Source: Pollenia angustigena (lineage: Eukaryota > Arthropoda > Insecta > Diptera > Polleniidae). Taken from it: 64,000 nt of DNA. The position numbers were made by a program, and so were the translations under genes. Shown piece after piece: positions 54,540-64,000 of this stretch. The stretch spans positions 102,262,151 to 102,326,150 of the forward strand of contig OV884060.1 in the NCBI GenBank assembly GCA_930367215.1. Reading direction: 5' to 3'. Each line of letters begins with the position of its first letter. Positions within the stretch are counted from its first letter, which is position 1. The notes beneath the pieces were generated by a model. That model was not told the origin of the DNA, ran no database searches, and worked only from the letters and a program-made list of their open reading frames with translations.

Positions 54540-55571
54540 GAGGCTTCAAAAGATATTGATGACGTCAATTGATGCGAAGGCACTACCATCAATAGTTCTT
54601 AAAGCTTTGCCAAATTTTGGTCCTGACCTAAAAAATTGTGTAGGAGATGGAACAAATGGGTGTCCTCTGATGTCAGCAGAAAATGGAGCTGTTCAAAATT
54701 TCTGGAAAAGCGACATATGCGAAACAAACGCCTTGTTATTCCCATAAATCGAACAACTCAATTTCCATAAAGCTATAAAGTGCCATTAATACAAAAAGTT
54801 GTATAATTTTTTGAAGAAACGACAAAATTTTTTAAATATAATCATCGAAAAACAGTTTTAGAAAAGTATTTAGGAGCCAAACTCTCTTAATTATAGTAGA
54901 AGCTTCGGAAAAAATATCTGAGTGAAAAGGTAGTGTCTCTACCTTTACATTAAGGAACTCACTTAGTACTTTTAAATGTATTAAGTGTGATACCTATTGT
55001 AACACAGCCACTTAGTATCATTTTACAAAAGCAAGATATAGATCTTCAAAAAGGATCAAGCCTTATCAAAATTTTAATCATGTGACTTGAAGAAAAAAGA
55101 AATAAAGCCGAAAAACAATTTAAGCGATTTTTGAAAAAGTTAAAAGTTATTTGCGTTCAAATCGAGGTTCCTATCGAAAAGACAAGATTTTAACGAAATA
55201 ATCACATAAAATAAAATGTTGAAGATTACTACCGAGTTGTAGGTAACATTCTTCTTATTGAATTTATTTTAGAAGATCTCATAACTTTCCCAATCGATAT
55301 CCCAAATGTATTGAACATACCTAAACTTCTACCTCAAAGTGTAAACAAGGCATATACTGATACAAAACATGTTAACACCACAACTTACTGATGAGCTAAT
55401 TATGCTTTAGTAAACTGTGATGAATATATCTACCCAAATCAATGAAAAATATTTCAAATTTTCGTTTCAATGCTCGTCAGTAAAGCTACGAGCGGGAAGC
55501 CATTTCCTACCCTTCGTCGAATAAAAACATGGCTCGGATCAACAATGACAGAAGATAGACTGTACTTCTAA
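54540..55571 (+). pseudogene. hAT transposase (ZMYM/DUF4371-type), many stops
   Basis: 54559-54747 reads 'FGPDLKNCVGDGTNGCPLMS' then 'AENGAVQNF', matching the catalytic 'kLvGqgyDGA..MsG..nGVQ' segment of hAT transposases with DUF4371, with the expected catalytic Asp replaced by Asn (TNG for YDG). Frames between contain stops and shifts but show family-like pieces ('SVNKAYTDTKHVNT'). The end (55470-55571) reads 'MLVSKATSGKPFPTLRRIKT' 'WLGSTMTEDRLYF', equivalent to the hATC block 'SATSERSFSTLRRIKTWLRS'. It is clearly dead. Element ends were not found. Confidence 0.8.
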
Positions 55572-56235
55572 ATTTGCCTCACAAGGAAATCATAAGTTGC
55601 TTATTTAAAAAGATTATTGTATATTGAACTAATCTTATATTTTATTTAACCTTTTTGTTGAGTTTTTTTAATTAGGGTAATGACTTTTTTTTGACAAAAT
55701 TGCTTCATCCCACCACGCGATGGGCAATTTAGTAGTATTGATAATGAAAATAATTTTTTTAGGCCATTTTGGCCAAAAAAGTTTCCGCACCAAATGCAAT
55801 TTCTAAAGGTCCTCAAAAAAATTTTTTTGTTTTTTTAATTTCCATACACATTATATATGGTGTTTATTTTAGCCCCCATATTCATAAATGATTATAAAAT
55901 TTAATAAACGTTTATTAAGGAAAATTTTCATAGAAAATTTGGGTTTCAAGCCTTAATTAAATTTAAAATATTTTTATGAATACAGGCATAAATACATAGC
56001 ATAAGCAACTGTATTACAAAAATGTAAAGCTATTTTTTTGGGTTTAATGAAATAAATTTTAAGTTTAAAGTGCGAGTTGATTTACATAATGGAAAAATAT
56101 TTTGTGCAACTTTAATAGCTCGTTCCGCGCATAAATTACTACGCTGCTGAAATTTATCACTGTTTCATATATCCGCCAAACAACTCATCTAACACAACAT
56201 CTATCATTTGCCACTAAAATTTAGTTTATTAAAAA
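55572..56235. repeat. Unassigned sequence and dispersed repeat G copy 1 (from ~55870)
   Basis: From about 55870: 'ATTCATAAATGATTATAAAATTTAATAAACG...AAGGAAAATTTTCATAG' recurs at 60585-60710, and 'CATCTAACACAACATCTATC' (56187) corresponds to 'CAACATCTAACATCTACC' (60907). Ends undefined. Confidence 0.5.
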
Positions 56236-56878
56236 AACCGCGAAATAGAGTCGCGATTTTTTTGCGCCCTTCTTCCGTACAAATGGTAATTTCTTGTAAT
56301 ATTCATGAAATACTTAAAAATACTTAAAATGCTGTAAATTAAGTGAACTAAATCCCTCTAATTTAGTTATTGTTTCAGCAATATATCCATTAGACTGGTC
56401 GCATCTTGCATGGGATTTTTTTTTTTTTTTTTAATTTAATTGTTTGCGCTGCTTAAAATATGAGGTTTGGTGTAAGAAATCATGATCTAATTTTTCAGGT
56501 CTATCCGACGGTGCCTAACCGTGCCGGGTGGGGCCCAAAGTCCCCCATATTATAAAAAAAAACATATTTTCTATCAGATCTTTATAGTTATACTAGTTGA
56601 AAAGCCGAAAATCAAAAATATGGCTTCGTTACGATCTTCCGCAGAGAAAGTACTTCAAGTGTGCCAAATTTCAGCTTCCTATGTCATCAGATGGCTTCAG
56701 AAAGTTGCGGAAAGAATAGGACCTACATGCAAACATCCTGACATACTAAGAAATTATATATTGTATAGATAGATTAAAGTATTTGCAGTTTAATATTTTA
56801 GAATGATACGATGAAAGATTTTTAACCTAATTCGGGGTCGCTGAATCCAGTGGTGCTAGCCGTTTTTTTTTTGGTTAG
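56236..56878. other. Unassigned sequence
   Basis: An open frame of 83 codons (56521-56772) starts in a GC-richer patch (CCGTGCCGGGTGGGGCCC). It has no recognised family. A T-tract lies at 56418-56432. Confidence 0.3.
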
Positions 56879-57187
56879 CTTTGGTTTTCGAGATATACCG
56901 TTATTTCGAAAATTAAGGAGGTTGCACAACATATGTTCGCGTAACTTAAAGACGCTTTAGTTTATTGAAAAACTAGAAAAAAAACGAAATTCCGCAATAA
57001 AATTTACTTTAAGAAAGTTAAGATTTTTTTCTGTATATTGGCTTTGGTTTTCGAGATATACCGTTATTTCGAAAATTAAGGAGGTTGCACAACATATGTT
57101 CGCGTAACTCAAAAACGCTTTAGTTTATTGAAAAACTAAAAAAAACCGAAATTCCGCAATAAAATTTACTTTAAGAAAGTTAAAATA
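56879..57187. repeat. Tandem duplication, 163 bp unit
   Basis: 'GGTTTTCGAGATATACCG' begins at 56883 and 57046, and the two units agree at almost every position to 'TTACTTTAAGAAAGTTAA'. High identity implies a recent duplication. It abuts the Transib fragment that starts at about 57188. Confidence 0.88.
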
Positions 57188-57538
57188 TTTGGCCTGAAAA
57201 GCTGGCCAAAATTATTAAACGTGTTTTTTGAATTAAAAGTTTTAGTTTTTTGATAGTTTTAGGTGTAGTATGATATAAAAAGTCTAGTGGCAGATTATGA
57301 AAAAATTACACTGCGCAACAAAAAAAATTTTCTCTATCCTAGAAATAAAAGTATGTGGACTATATGGATTTTGATGCCCTTAATTCAAATCTGTTTTCCG
57401 TTTTTCTCTAGTACGTAAGGATTTTCTTTTAGAGGCGTGGCATACTTCACCCCCTAAATCGTTGGGTTGCCTTATATATTTTGTCATAACTTGAAAACGT
57501 GTTCTCCGATTTTAATAGCAGGAGGATCAGAAGATGCA
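57188..57538 (-). mobile_element. Transib 3'-end fragment (copy 3)
   Basis: TTTGGCCTGAAAAGCTGGCC onward is nearly identical to about 36612-36975 of Transib copy 2 for some 350 bp. It lacks the outermost CACAGAGGAGTA. Copy 2 has an extra 16-bp duplication of 'TACACTGCGCAACAAAA' relative to this copy. The sequence diverges after AGAAGATGC. The near-identity over an otherwise decayed background suggests recent activity or segmental copying of this family. Confidence 0.8.
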
Positions 57539-58334
57539 AAACGTTGCAAAACAATGAAAAAATTACATATACGTTTTGATTAAAAAGTTTAAAGCGAATT
57601 AAAATGTTAGCATGTTACAAGGCGGATTCAACAACAAGTGGTTTCGATACTACAACTATCCAATAACAGCACAAACAACAGGGATTTTTCATTGCAATGT
57701 TAGTCTTTACGGCTCGTAATGTCAAACATTCCTAACAAATCTAACACTGCAGTTACACGCTCAAGTTTTTCTTGATAGTCTTTTACATATACTGTTGGTC
57801 AAAATTTCCGAAAATTGATAGTTGTGACGTAGGCTGCATTCAATTTTTGAGCAATTTATTTTCAAGATGCCATCAAGAAAAAATTTATAAAGAGAAACGA
57901 AAAATTTGCTCACTAACCTTGAAATCAGCTGTTTTCTTGAACGTAAATTGAAGCACTCACTGGCAAGAGAATTTTAAAGGCAAGTTCGTATCAATTTTTA
58001 AAAGTATGAGTGTATTGGTAAAAAAGTGTGAGTGTATTAAAACTTGATAGGCAAAACTTGATCGTGTAACCCTCAAGTAAGCAAGTTGGTTCAAACTGTC
58101 AAAATCAAATGGCGTTTCAACACCACCTGTATTTGAATTCGCCTTGGCATGTAGCATCAAAATATGTAGTATATGCGTCTCTTTCTAATGTAAAGTTGTT
58201 TTTTAAGCAGAGTTCCATAGGAATTTATTCATTAATTTTAAAAATTTTTTTGTGGCAACATTTTTTTTGTGTACATATTCAAACATTTTTTGAAGAACTT
58301 TGTTCTATAATATGGAAATTAAAAAAAAATCACT
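57539..58334. mobile_element. Sequence containing a probable MITE (57751-58070)
   Basis: AGTTACACGCTCAAGTTTTT (57751) is the imperfect reverse complement of GCAAAACTTGATCGTGTAAC (to 58070). In between, ATGCCATCAAGAAAAAATTT is non-coding. The TSD is not clear. The flanks 57539-57750 and 58071-58334 are unassigned. Confidence 0.5.
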
Positions 58335-58492
58335 GAAAAATGTCAAAATATGCATTTAAAACCGAAATATGCAAAAATATGCATTTTCGATGCCATTTTA
58401 ACGCAAATATATTTTTTCGGAAAGATAATTGGTCGACATCGTTCTTAGACTATGGACAAAAAACATGCATTTGCATGGAAATCGCATTCCTA
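58335..58492 (-). mobile_element. TAGGGATG-family hAT terminal fragment
   Basis: Reverse complement of the left end of 28272-29556: GCATTTGCATGGAAATCGCA then TTCCTA (one base changed in the terminal CCCTA, ends 58492). It also contains ATTGGTCGACATCGTTCTTA without the 109-bp insertion, giving the empty site for the element at 28320-28428. Confidence 0.78.
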
Positions 58493-58599
58493 TATTTTTC
58501 CAAACGATATTGTTTTATAAATAAAAAAGGATTCAAATTATATCTACACCCAGGAAAAAATATGTTTGAATATTTTCACTTCCATTGAAACTATTTTTA

Positions 58600-58745
58600 A
58601 AGAACTTTAACCATATTATTGTTACCGACATATTATGGTTAAATTAGTGCTCTATTAAGAAGCCACCATATTATGGTTGCTTCCGAACATGTTATGGTTA
58701 ATAAAAAGTAAAATATGTTTATATCTTACAATAACATGGTTTTTT
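58600..58745. repeat. Dispersed repeat E, copy 2
   Basis: TTAACCATATTATTGTTACC with 'ATTAAGAAGCCACCATATTA' and 'GCTTCCGAACATGTTATGG', collinear with 36370-36510. 'ACCATATTATGGTT' palindromes recur, so the repeat itself has local dyad symmetry. Confidence 0.6.
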
Positions 58746-60010
58746 TCAAACATAGCATATTGCACGTTTTTTCTCTGCTTTACAGCTTTAACTTCGGAAT
58801 TGACTGCCGAAGTGCTTTGTAGTTTATAACTTTTTGTTTGTTGCTTTCACTGCGACTGTTTGTATTTTAAGAATCAGATGTAAGAGCCACAGCTTGTGTT
58901 TGACCAATTAAAAAGTCGAAGGAATAGCATTTTGCTATTTTAACTACAGTTTTTTAAACACTGCTTAAAATTAAAGATTAATTTACTGCACATGCTTTCT
59001 TTACCAGATTTAGTGCACACAGTGACGATTAGAATGGAATACCAAAAGGTATTAATACATAAATAACAACAAAAGCAAATATAATAAGTTCACAGGGGCG
59101 GGGGGGCGCTAACCTGACGTCGCGCAGTGTATACTTAATGTTACCTGTAATGAATATGTCTTGGTTTTACACACGGAATAACAAACTTTATACTTCCTTA
59201 TTAACCAATTGTGGCAAAATAGAGTATAAAAATCTATAGAGACGTTTAGAAAAGTTAATAAATGAATACAAAATTGTATTATAAACCATAGAAAAAAATT
59301 TTTTTTGTCGAAATGTTATGGAATATACAATATGGTGTTCTAAGCTTTAAAGAATTTTTTTATATTCAGCAGCCAAAATAATGATAGAACCACAGATAAG
59401 ATATTCAAAATGATATTTATCCAATGTCATATTATTTAAAATATTTATTCATAAAAAGAACATTTTTACCAAAAGTTTCGTTTTTTTTTCGTTTTGTTTA
59501 GTCGTGGAACAAATATTTCAGATTTATTACATGCGATTTAATGGCAAAAACTTTTCCAACATTCTTGAAGGGCGTTAAATTATCTTCCTTGCAAAACGAA
59601 GTGTTTTTATTTTAGAATATCCATGTTTCACCTGCGTCCCCAAAAACAAACACAACCATATTCTTAATTGTTAAGGCGTATTATTCTAAAACTGGCAACT
59701 GCCTAACAAATGAATAAAAACGCTTTATTTTGTTCATCATAAAATAAAGGTGTGATTCATTTTCAATTTTAATAAATGGTTTTGAGACTGAAAAAATCTT
59801 TTTAATTTTACAAATTTATAACGAAAATAGTTACATTAAATATTTTTTATGTAATTTTTAATTTTTAATATTTTTTTTTTTTTTGTTTTTTGTTTTTTGT
59901 TTTAAACAATATTTATCGGAATTAAGGACAAATAATTCACCAGTTTAAAAGGACGAAACTTTGCCTATAAAAGTTGTTGTCAATTATTAAGCACCAGCTT
60001 TCCGAAAGTA
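58746..60010. other. Unassigned AT-rich sequence
   Basis: No gene is recognised. A GGGGCGGGGGGGCGC patch lies at 59096-59110, followed by CGCGCAGTGTA. A T-rich tract with TTTTGTTTTTTG repeats lies at 59870-59900. Confidence 0.35.
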
Positions 60011-60015
60011 ACAGT

Positions 60016-60180
60016 TCACAGAAAGAAAAACACTTGGGTTAAATTAAGGTTTTTATACTTACTTTAAGTACGAGTCGTACTCAAAACTTCAAGTACGAAT
60101 AACACTAAAAAGTACCTAAAACAATTCTTAATCGGATTTCTTTCGCAAATCATTTCCGTAATTTCTTAAAATCAGTACAT
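60016..60180 (+). mobile_element. Repeat B, partial copy
   Basis: CACAGAAAGAAAAACACTTG and 'AAGTACGAGTCGTACTCAAA' match the first about 165 bp of 25483-26184. The right part of the element is absent. Confidence 0.8.
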
Positions 60181-60584
60181 TATAATTAAACTAAGTAAAA
60201 TAAACATTAAACTCTTCATTGGTAGTGCTACTCGGAGAGTAAAATTACAAAGTGAGCGTTTTAATCTCATTTAACTTATCAAACTTTGTTGCATACAGGG
60301 TTGTAAGACTTAAAAATCGTTAAAAATTTTAACAAAATTCTTCAAAATTGTCACGAACATTTAACAAAATCGTCAACAAATCGTCAAATATTTAAATTTT
60401 ACAAAATTTTTAGCAAAATTTCTATTTATGAAAAAGAAAGTGATATGGTTATGGTTTATTCTATTTATTTCAGCAAGTGGGCTTAAATATATTTATCATT
60501 TGAAAAGAAATACATAAGGAAATACATATATTTTCATAAAAACATAACAAAAATTTATTTATTTCATTTATCTATATTTACAAA

Positions 60585-60950
60585 CCCTCGTATTCAGAAA
60601 CGATTATTAAATTTAACAAACCTATATTAAGGATAATTTTCATAGTAAATTTGTTCTTTAAACCTTTATTAAATTAAAAAATTTTTTGTGAATTCAGGCA
60701 AAAAACTTTTAATAAAAATAAAATCTCATATGCTATTAACTCGAGCTACTTTTAAGTGATTAATGTTTAGCGCTATCACTATTTCAAATTGTTTTTACTG
60801 TTGAAGGTGCTAAATTAATGGTTCTATCTATATCAGAACTAATTTTTCTACAAAACTTCTTATAAAGAACGAACTTCTTACTTCCTAATAGCATTTTTAC
60901 ACTAATCAACATCTAACATCTACCATTAATTTGCCACCATTTGAGAAGAT
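60585..60950. repeat. Dispersed repeat G, copy 2
   Basis: Collinear with about 55870-56235 ('AACGATTATTAAATTTAACA', 'AAGGATAATTTTCATAG'), strongly diverged. Non-coding. Confidence 0.5.
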
Positions 60951-62119
60951 GTTAACGTCATTCCATAAGAAATACATTGGGCTTAAAACCAACATCTTAA
61001 AAAGATTCCTTATCAAAAGGTTCCTATCTCATTTTATTCAATTCTACATCTTTAATTCTTTTAATTCTTTAATTTAACCCACAATTTTAAAATATTAGTA
61101 TTTAAACATTACCTATGCACCTAAGCCAACTCGAGGTATATTTGTAAACGTACCAGCATACCCTGCAGACATTTATATTGGAAAATAATCAAACTCCCAT
61201 TCATAAAAAGTCAATCGCGTATGTTATCGATGTTGTAATATCGTTTGGGAAAAATTGTGCAACTAAGGTAGTATTTCCAAAGCGGCATCTACTTAGTGTT
61301 TAATTTTTGTTACATATCAAAACCACAAATCTGTTACATTTTAAATTCCACTTCCAATATCGTTAAAGGTATCTTAACGTGGTAATACATGTTTAGCGAC
61401 ATTCTTATCACAACAGAGGTGTATTTTAAAGCGTTGATGCGCAAAAGCAAAGTCTGTCATCAATACATTGACTAAACCACAGTTGCACTGGGGGAGAAAA
61501 TGTGTATGAAGCAAAATTCGCTAAAAATTAGGAAAACAAACTTCAATTTTTTTTTTTTTTTTGGCGTGCCTCACTAAACTTTGTGGTCAATTCTATCGCA
61601 ACAAATACCTGCTAAGAAATTATTATATATGCCATTCGTAAGTACATATTAATGTCACTCAATACTTTATATAAGTTGTGGCTATCTCTTTTGAAAGACT
61701 AAAAAATTTTTATATATCAATCAGAAAACTCGTGCGAATACAGCGTTCGTTCGCAGGATCTGCCCATATGTTTACGGTTTGAAAAATTTTTTAAATTTAT
61801 TAATTGTATGTAAGAACTATTTTTGTTTTGTTTTGTAAATAAATTATATATAAAAGAAAAAACAAACTTTTAAATGATAATTAAAAAATTATTTTTGTTT
61901 GTTTTGTAAGTAAAAATACAAAAATACAATTTTAAATGACTAATTTTTTGTAAAATTTTTTTGCATTTTATAAAATGACTATCAAAGATTCCTTTCATAG
62001 TACTTTATATAAATTTATTAAAAAAGAAAATCTTGTTGAAGAAAACAAAAGTTCTTCTCCTAATTATCTTCTACCAACCATTCCTTAATTTTCTTTAAAA
62101 ATTTTGTTTTTTTATAACT
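60951..62119. other. Unassigned AT-rich sequence
   Basis: No feature is recognised beyond simple A/T tracts (61546-61562). Confidence 0.35.
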
Positions 62120-62205
62120 AAATATAAGGACGGACCTCGTAAGATCGATTCTGAAATGGATTCTGAGTCAATCGGTATACTTAAAAGTGGGCCCAAAACC
62201 AACAG
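62120..62205 (-). repeat. Repeat A fragment
   Basis: 'GATTCTGAGTCAATCGGTAT' followed by ACTTAAAAGTGGGCCCAAAA matches the minus-strand orientation of repeat A (compare 52501-52545). About 85 bp remain. Confidence 0.7.
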
Positions 62206-62269
62206 TCACTCAATAAAGTTAAATCAAAACATGAGTTTCAAAAGAGATTTGTTCATTACCTTAACATCT

Positions 62270-63227
62270 GCTTAGATTTTTTGCAATGTTTCTGGTTCAA
62301 GTTCAAGTATGTTGAGTCATCTAATGCTAAATCAAGCTCCCTCCCAGTAAGTCGGGGTGTACCATAAGGGTCGATTCTTGGACCTCTTCTGTTCTCAGTC
62401 TATTCAAATGATCTCCCGGATACACTTGATTTTTCCAACTTCATGTTAGTTGTAAAGTAAATTCAATTGATTTATGCGTAAAAAATCTAAATCGTGAACT
62501 GCACTGAATTTTTATATGGGCCTCGGCAAATGGTCTTAGTATAAACCCAAGGAAATGAAAATGCCTAGTAATTAGGAAGCGATTAACAGTCATCAATTTT
62601 GTACCTGTCATAACTCTTAATGATCAACAAATTGAAATAGTAGACTCCGTGAAGAATCTTGGAGTATATTTCAACAACACTCTCACGTGGTCTGACCATA
62701 TTAATTATGCTTGTGGTCGGACTTTTTCCATGTTGAGAACACTCTGGCAAACACAGCACTGCTCGCCAATAAATATTAGAATACTTCTTGCTAAAAACTA
62801 TTTAATACCTACTCTCATATATGGGTGTGAAATTTTTGCTAGTTGTGACACACAAAGTAAAAGAAAACTTAACGTCGTTTTTAATAATATCGCCCGATAT
62901 GTTTATGGTTTGAAACGATTTGATAGGGTTTCAGCGTTTTTGATAAAGTTGTATGGCATAAGTTTTGATAGTCTTCTTAAAACGAGAATATTACTATTCC
63001 TACATAAGATTATTTACACTGGACAACCACAGCATTTATATGATCGATTGAATTTTTCAAGATCCAATAGGGGAAGAAGATTGATACTCTTTAGACATCA
63101 TAGTTTGATATCCGAATGGCACTTCTTTTTATACGCTACTCGTCTCTGGAATAAACTTCCATATGACTCTCAAGTTATAAGTAATGCACTTCAGTTCAAA
63201 AATAACATTATTTGCTTATTCAAATGA
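62270..63227 (+). pseudogene. Non-LTR retrotransposon RT, 5'-truncated and broken
   Basis: 62340-62420 reads 'SRGVP*GSILGPLLFSVYSN', RT motif B with a stop for the expected Gln, then 'DLPDTLDF'. The catalytic YADD region is destroyed by a small rearrangement near 62440. A second frame with a stop gives 'ASANGLSINPRK'. From 62649 an uninterrupted 192-codon frame covers the thumb and C-terminus: 'VKNLGVYFNNTLTWSDHI', 'LLAKNYLIPTLIYGCE', 'ATRLWNKLPYDSQ', ending TGA 63225-63227. The 'LWNxLP' C-terminus and simple-repeat tail fit Jockey/CR1-like LINEs; the clade is not certain. It differs from the other LINEs in the window. Confidence 0.82.
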
Positions 63228-63534
63228 AGAAACTGTATATTTCTTTTTCCTTTTTTTTTTTACTTGGTTATGTTAAATTAATTATTATATGAATTTATAC
63301 TTAGTTTAATTTAATTTTTTTTGTTTATGTTTTTATGTTTTTTGTTTCCAATTTGAAAATATTTTAAATAGATAATAAATATGTATTATTTTTATTTTAT
63401 TAGTTTTTAAGTTTTTAATAACAAAACCTGCAATTTTACAAAAGCTCAGTTCTGTACTGCAATATGAGATTCTAAGTCTTGTGCACGGAACATCAAATAA
63501 ATAAATAAATAAATAAAATAAAATAAAAATAAAG
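63228..63534 (+). other. LINE 3' UTR ending in an (AAATA)n tail
   Basis: AT-rich UTR, then GTGCACGGAACATC and AAATAAATAAATAAATAAAA (63496-63530), a simple-repeat tail typical of LINE insertion ends. It directly abuts the Tc1-like transposase coding sequence. Confidence 0.7.
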
Positions 63535-63535
63535 T

Positions 63536-63643
63536 ATAGGACCTCTGTACAGTGACACCAATTTCGCGATAGGATTTTCCTTGTGCGTAAACATTTATTA
63601 TAATTTTGCGGACTTTTATGGAAATTTCTAACCGATTTCTCAT
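63536..63643 (-). pseudogene. Tc1-like transposase N-terminus, cut by the LINE insertion
   Basis: The minus strand from 63643 reads 'MRNRLEISIKVRKIIINVYA' then 'QGKSYREIGVTVQRS', the paired-like helix-turn-helix of Tc1-type transposases ('GKSYREIA..v.RS'). The frame then runs into the LINE tail at about 63535. The rest of the transposase was not found on the far side of the LINE near 62270, so it may be deleted. Confidence 0.78.
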
Positions 63644-64000
63644 TTTACTGTTTTTGCCAGAAATACAATATTGAGAATAATTTTTTTCATTTTAAACTCT
63701 GCTACTGTGAAATTAACTTGAACAGAAAATGAACTAACACATAACAAAGAAAAAAATAACGGGTTTAAGAGCAAAAAATGTCATACATACAGTATGCGCA
63801 AAATTTTGTATTCCCAAAAATTGAAATTACTTTTTGATAATAAACAGGCAGTGCACGGCCTAAAAAACACTTAATTGACAACATCTTTTGTAAGTTGTTG
63901 TTTTTTTTCATTTTGTTTTTCTTAACCTACTTACAACTACAATTAATGTTGAGAGAATTTCAACTAATTGTAGTGGGGAAATGTAAGATGAGATGAACCC
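63644..64000. other. Presumed Tc1 5' flank and unassigned sequence
   Basis: Non-coding. TACAGTATGCGCAAAATTTT at about 63788 looks like a Tc1-type terminus, but its orientation (reading rightwards) is opposite to that expected for the transposase at 63643, so no element border is called. Confidence 0.4.

Noticed and set aside
63780..63810. TACAGTATGCGC as terminus of the Tc1-like element
   Set aside because: It points rightward, opposite to the end expected for the minus-strand transposase at 63643.
3600..64000. CRISPR-like arrays, bacterial operons, rRNA or phage genes
   Set aside because: None present. The tandem repeats have long periods or transposon structure without regular spacers, and all coding remnants are eukaryotic transposon proteins.

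Overview
The window is transposon-derived DNA from an insect genome, most likely a brachyceran fly. It is very AT-rich, has no recognisable host gene or bacterial gene organisation, and is packed with nested, mostly decayed mobile elements of fly-typical families: Jockey-clade retrotransposons with a three-knuckle gag, a pogo-type MITE, Transib, and a repeat resembling the 'TATACCC...GTCCGTCCG...TTTCTTACTTGTT' interspersed repeat of fly genomes. The species assignment is inference.

Layout. 0-12 kb: a palindromic MITE split at its centre by a 5'-truncated Jockey element; a Penelope-like element (PLE) with a GIY-YIG endonuclease remnant and a hammerhead-like core; a hAT MITE; a TTAGGGTGG-ended element with four ~0.5 kb tandem units; and a near full-length Jockey element whose ORF2 carries two smaller transposons with clean target-site duplications (TSDs). 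12-31 kb: a large inverted-repeat structure around a dead piggyBac transposase and a pogo MITE, then hAT-type elements (17.9-19.3, 19.4-20.3, 20.7-21.9 and 28.3-29.6 kb) with 8-bp TSDs, a TTAA element and a 23.3-24.8 kb MITE. 31-42.5 kb: two Transib transposons (the superfamily that gave rise to RAG1), one inside a Tc1/mariner-type MITE and the other carrying a 2.4 kb insertion. 42.5-64 kb: a mariner with a broken transposase, a foldback-like element, tandem-repeat blocks, a second PLE with a hammerhead-like core, a MITE split by a hAT element, a dead hAT transposase gene, a third Transib fragment, and a non-LTR element inserted into a Tc1-like transposase.

No element looks autonomous: every transposase or reverse transcriptase seen has stops, frameshifts or deletions. 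The only long intact reading frame is the Jockey gag (6455-7834), and it probably ends at a premature stop. The interest lies in the nesting, which gives relative ages, in several precise empty-site reconstructions visible within the window, and in the RAG1-like Transib and ribozyme-like PLE sequences. Terminal repeats, TSDs and protein motifs were read by eye; no database search was possible.
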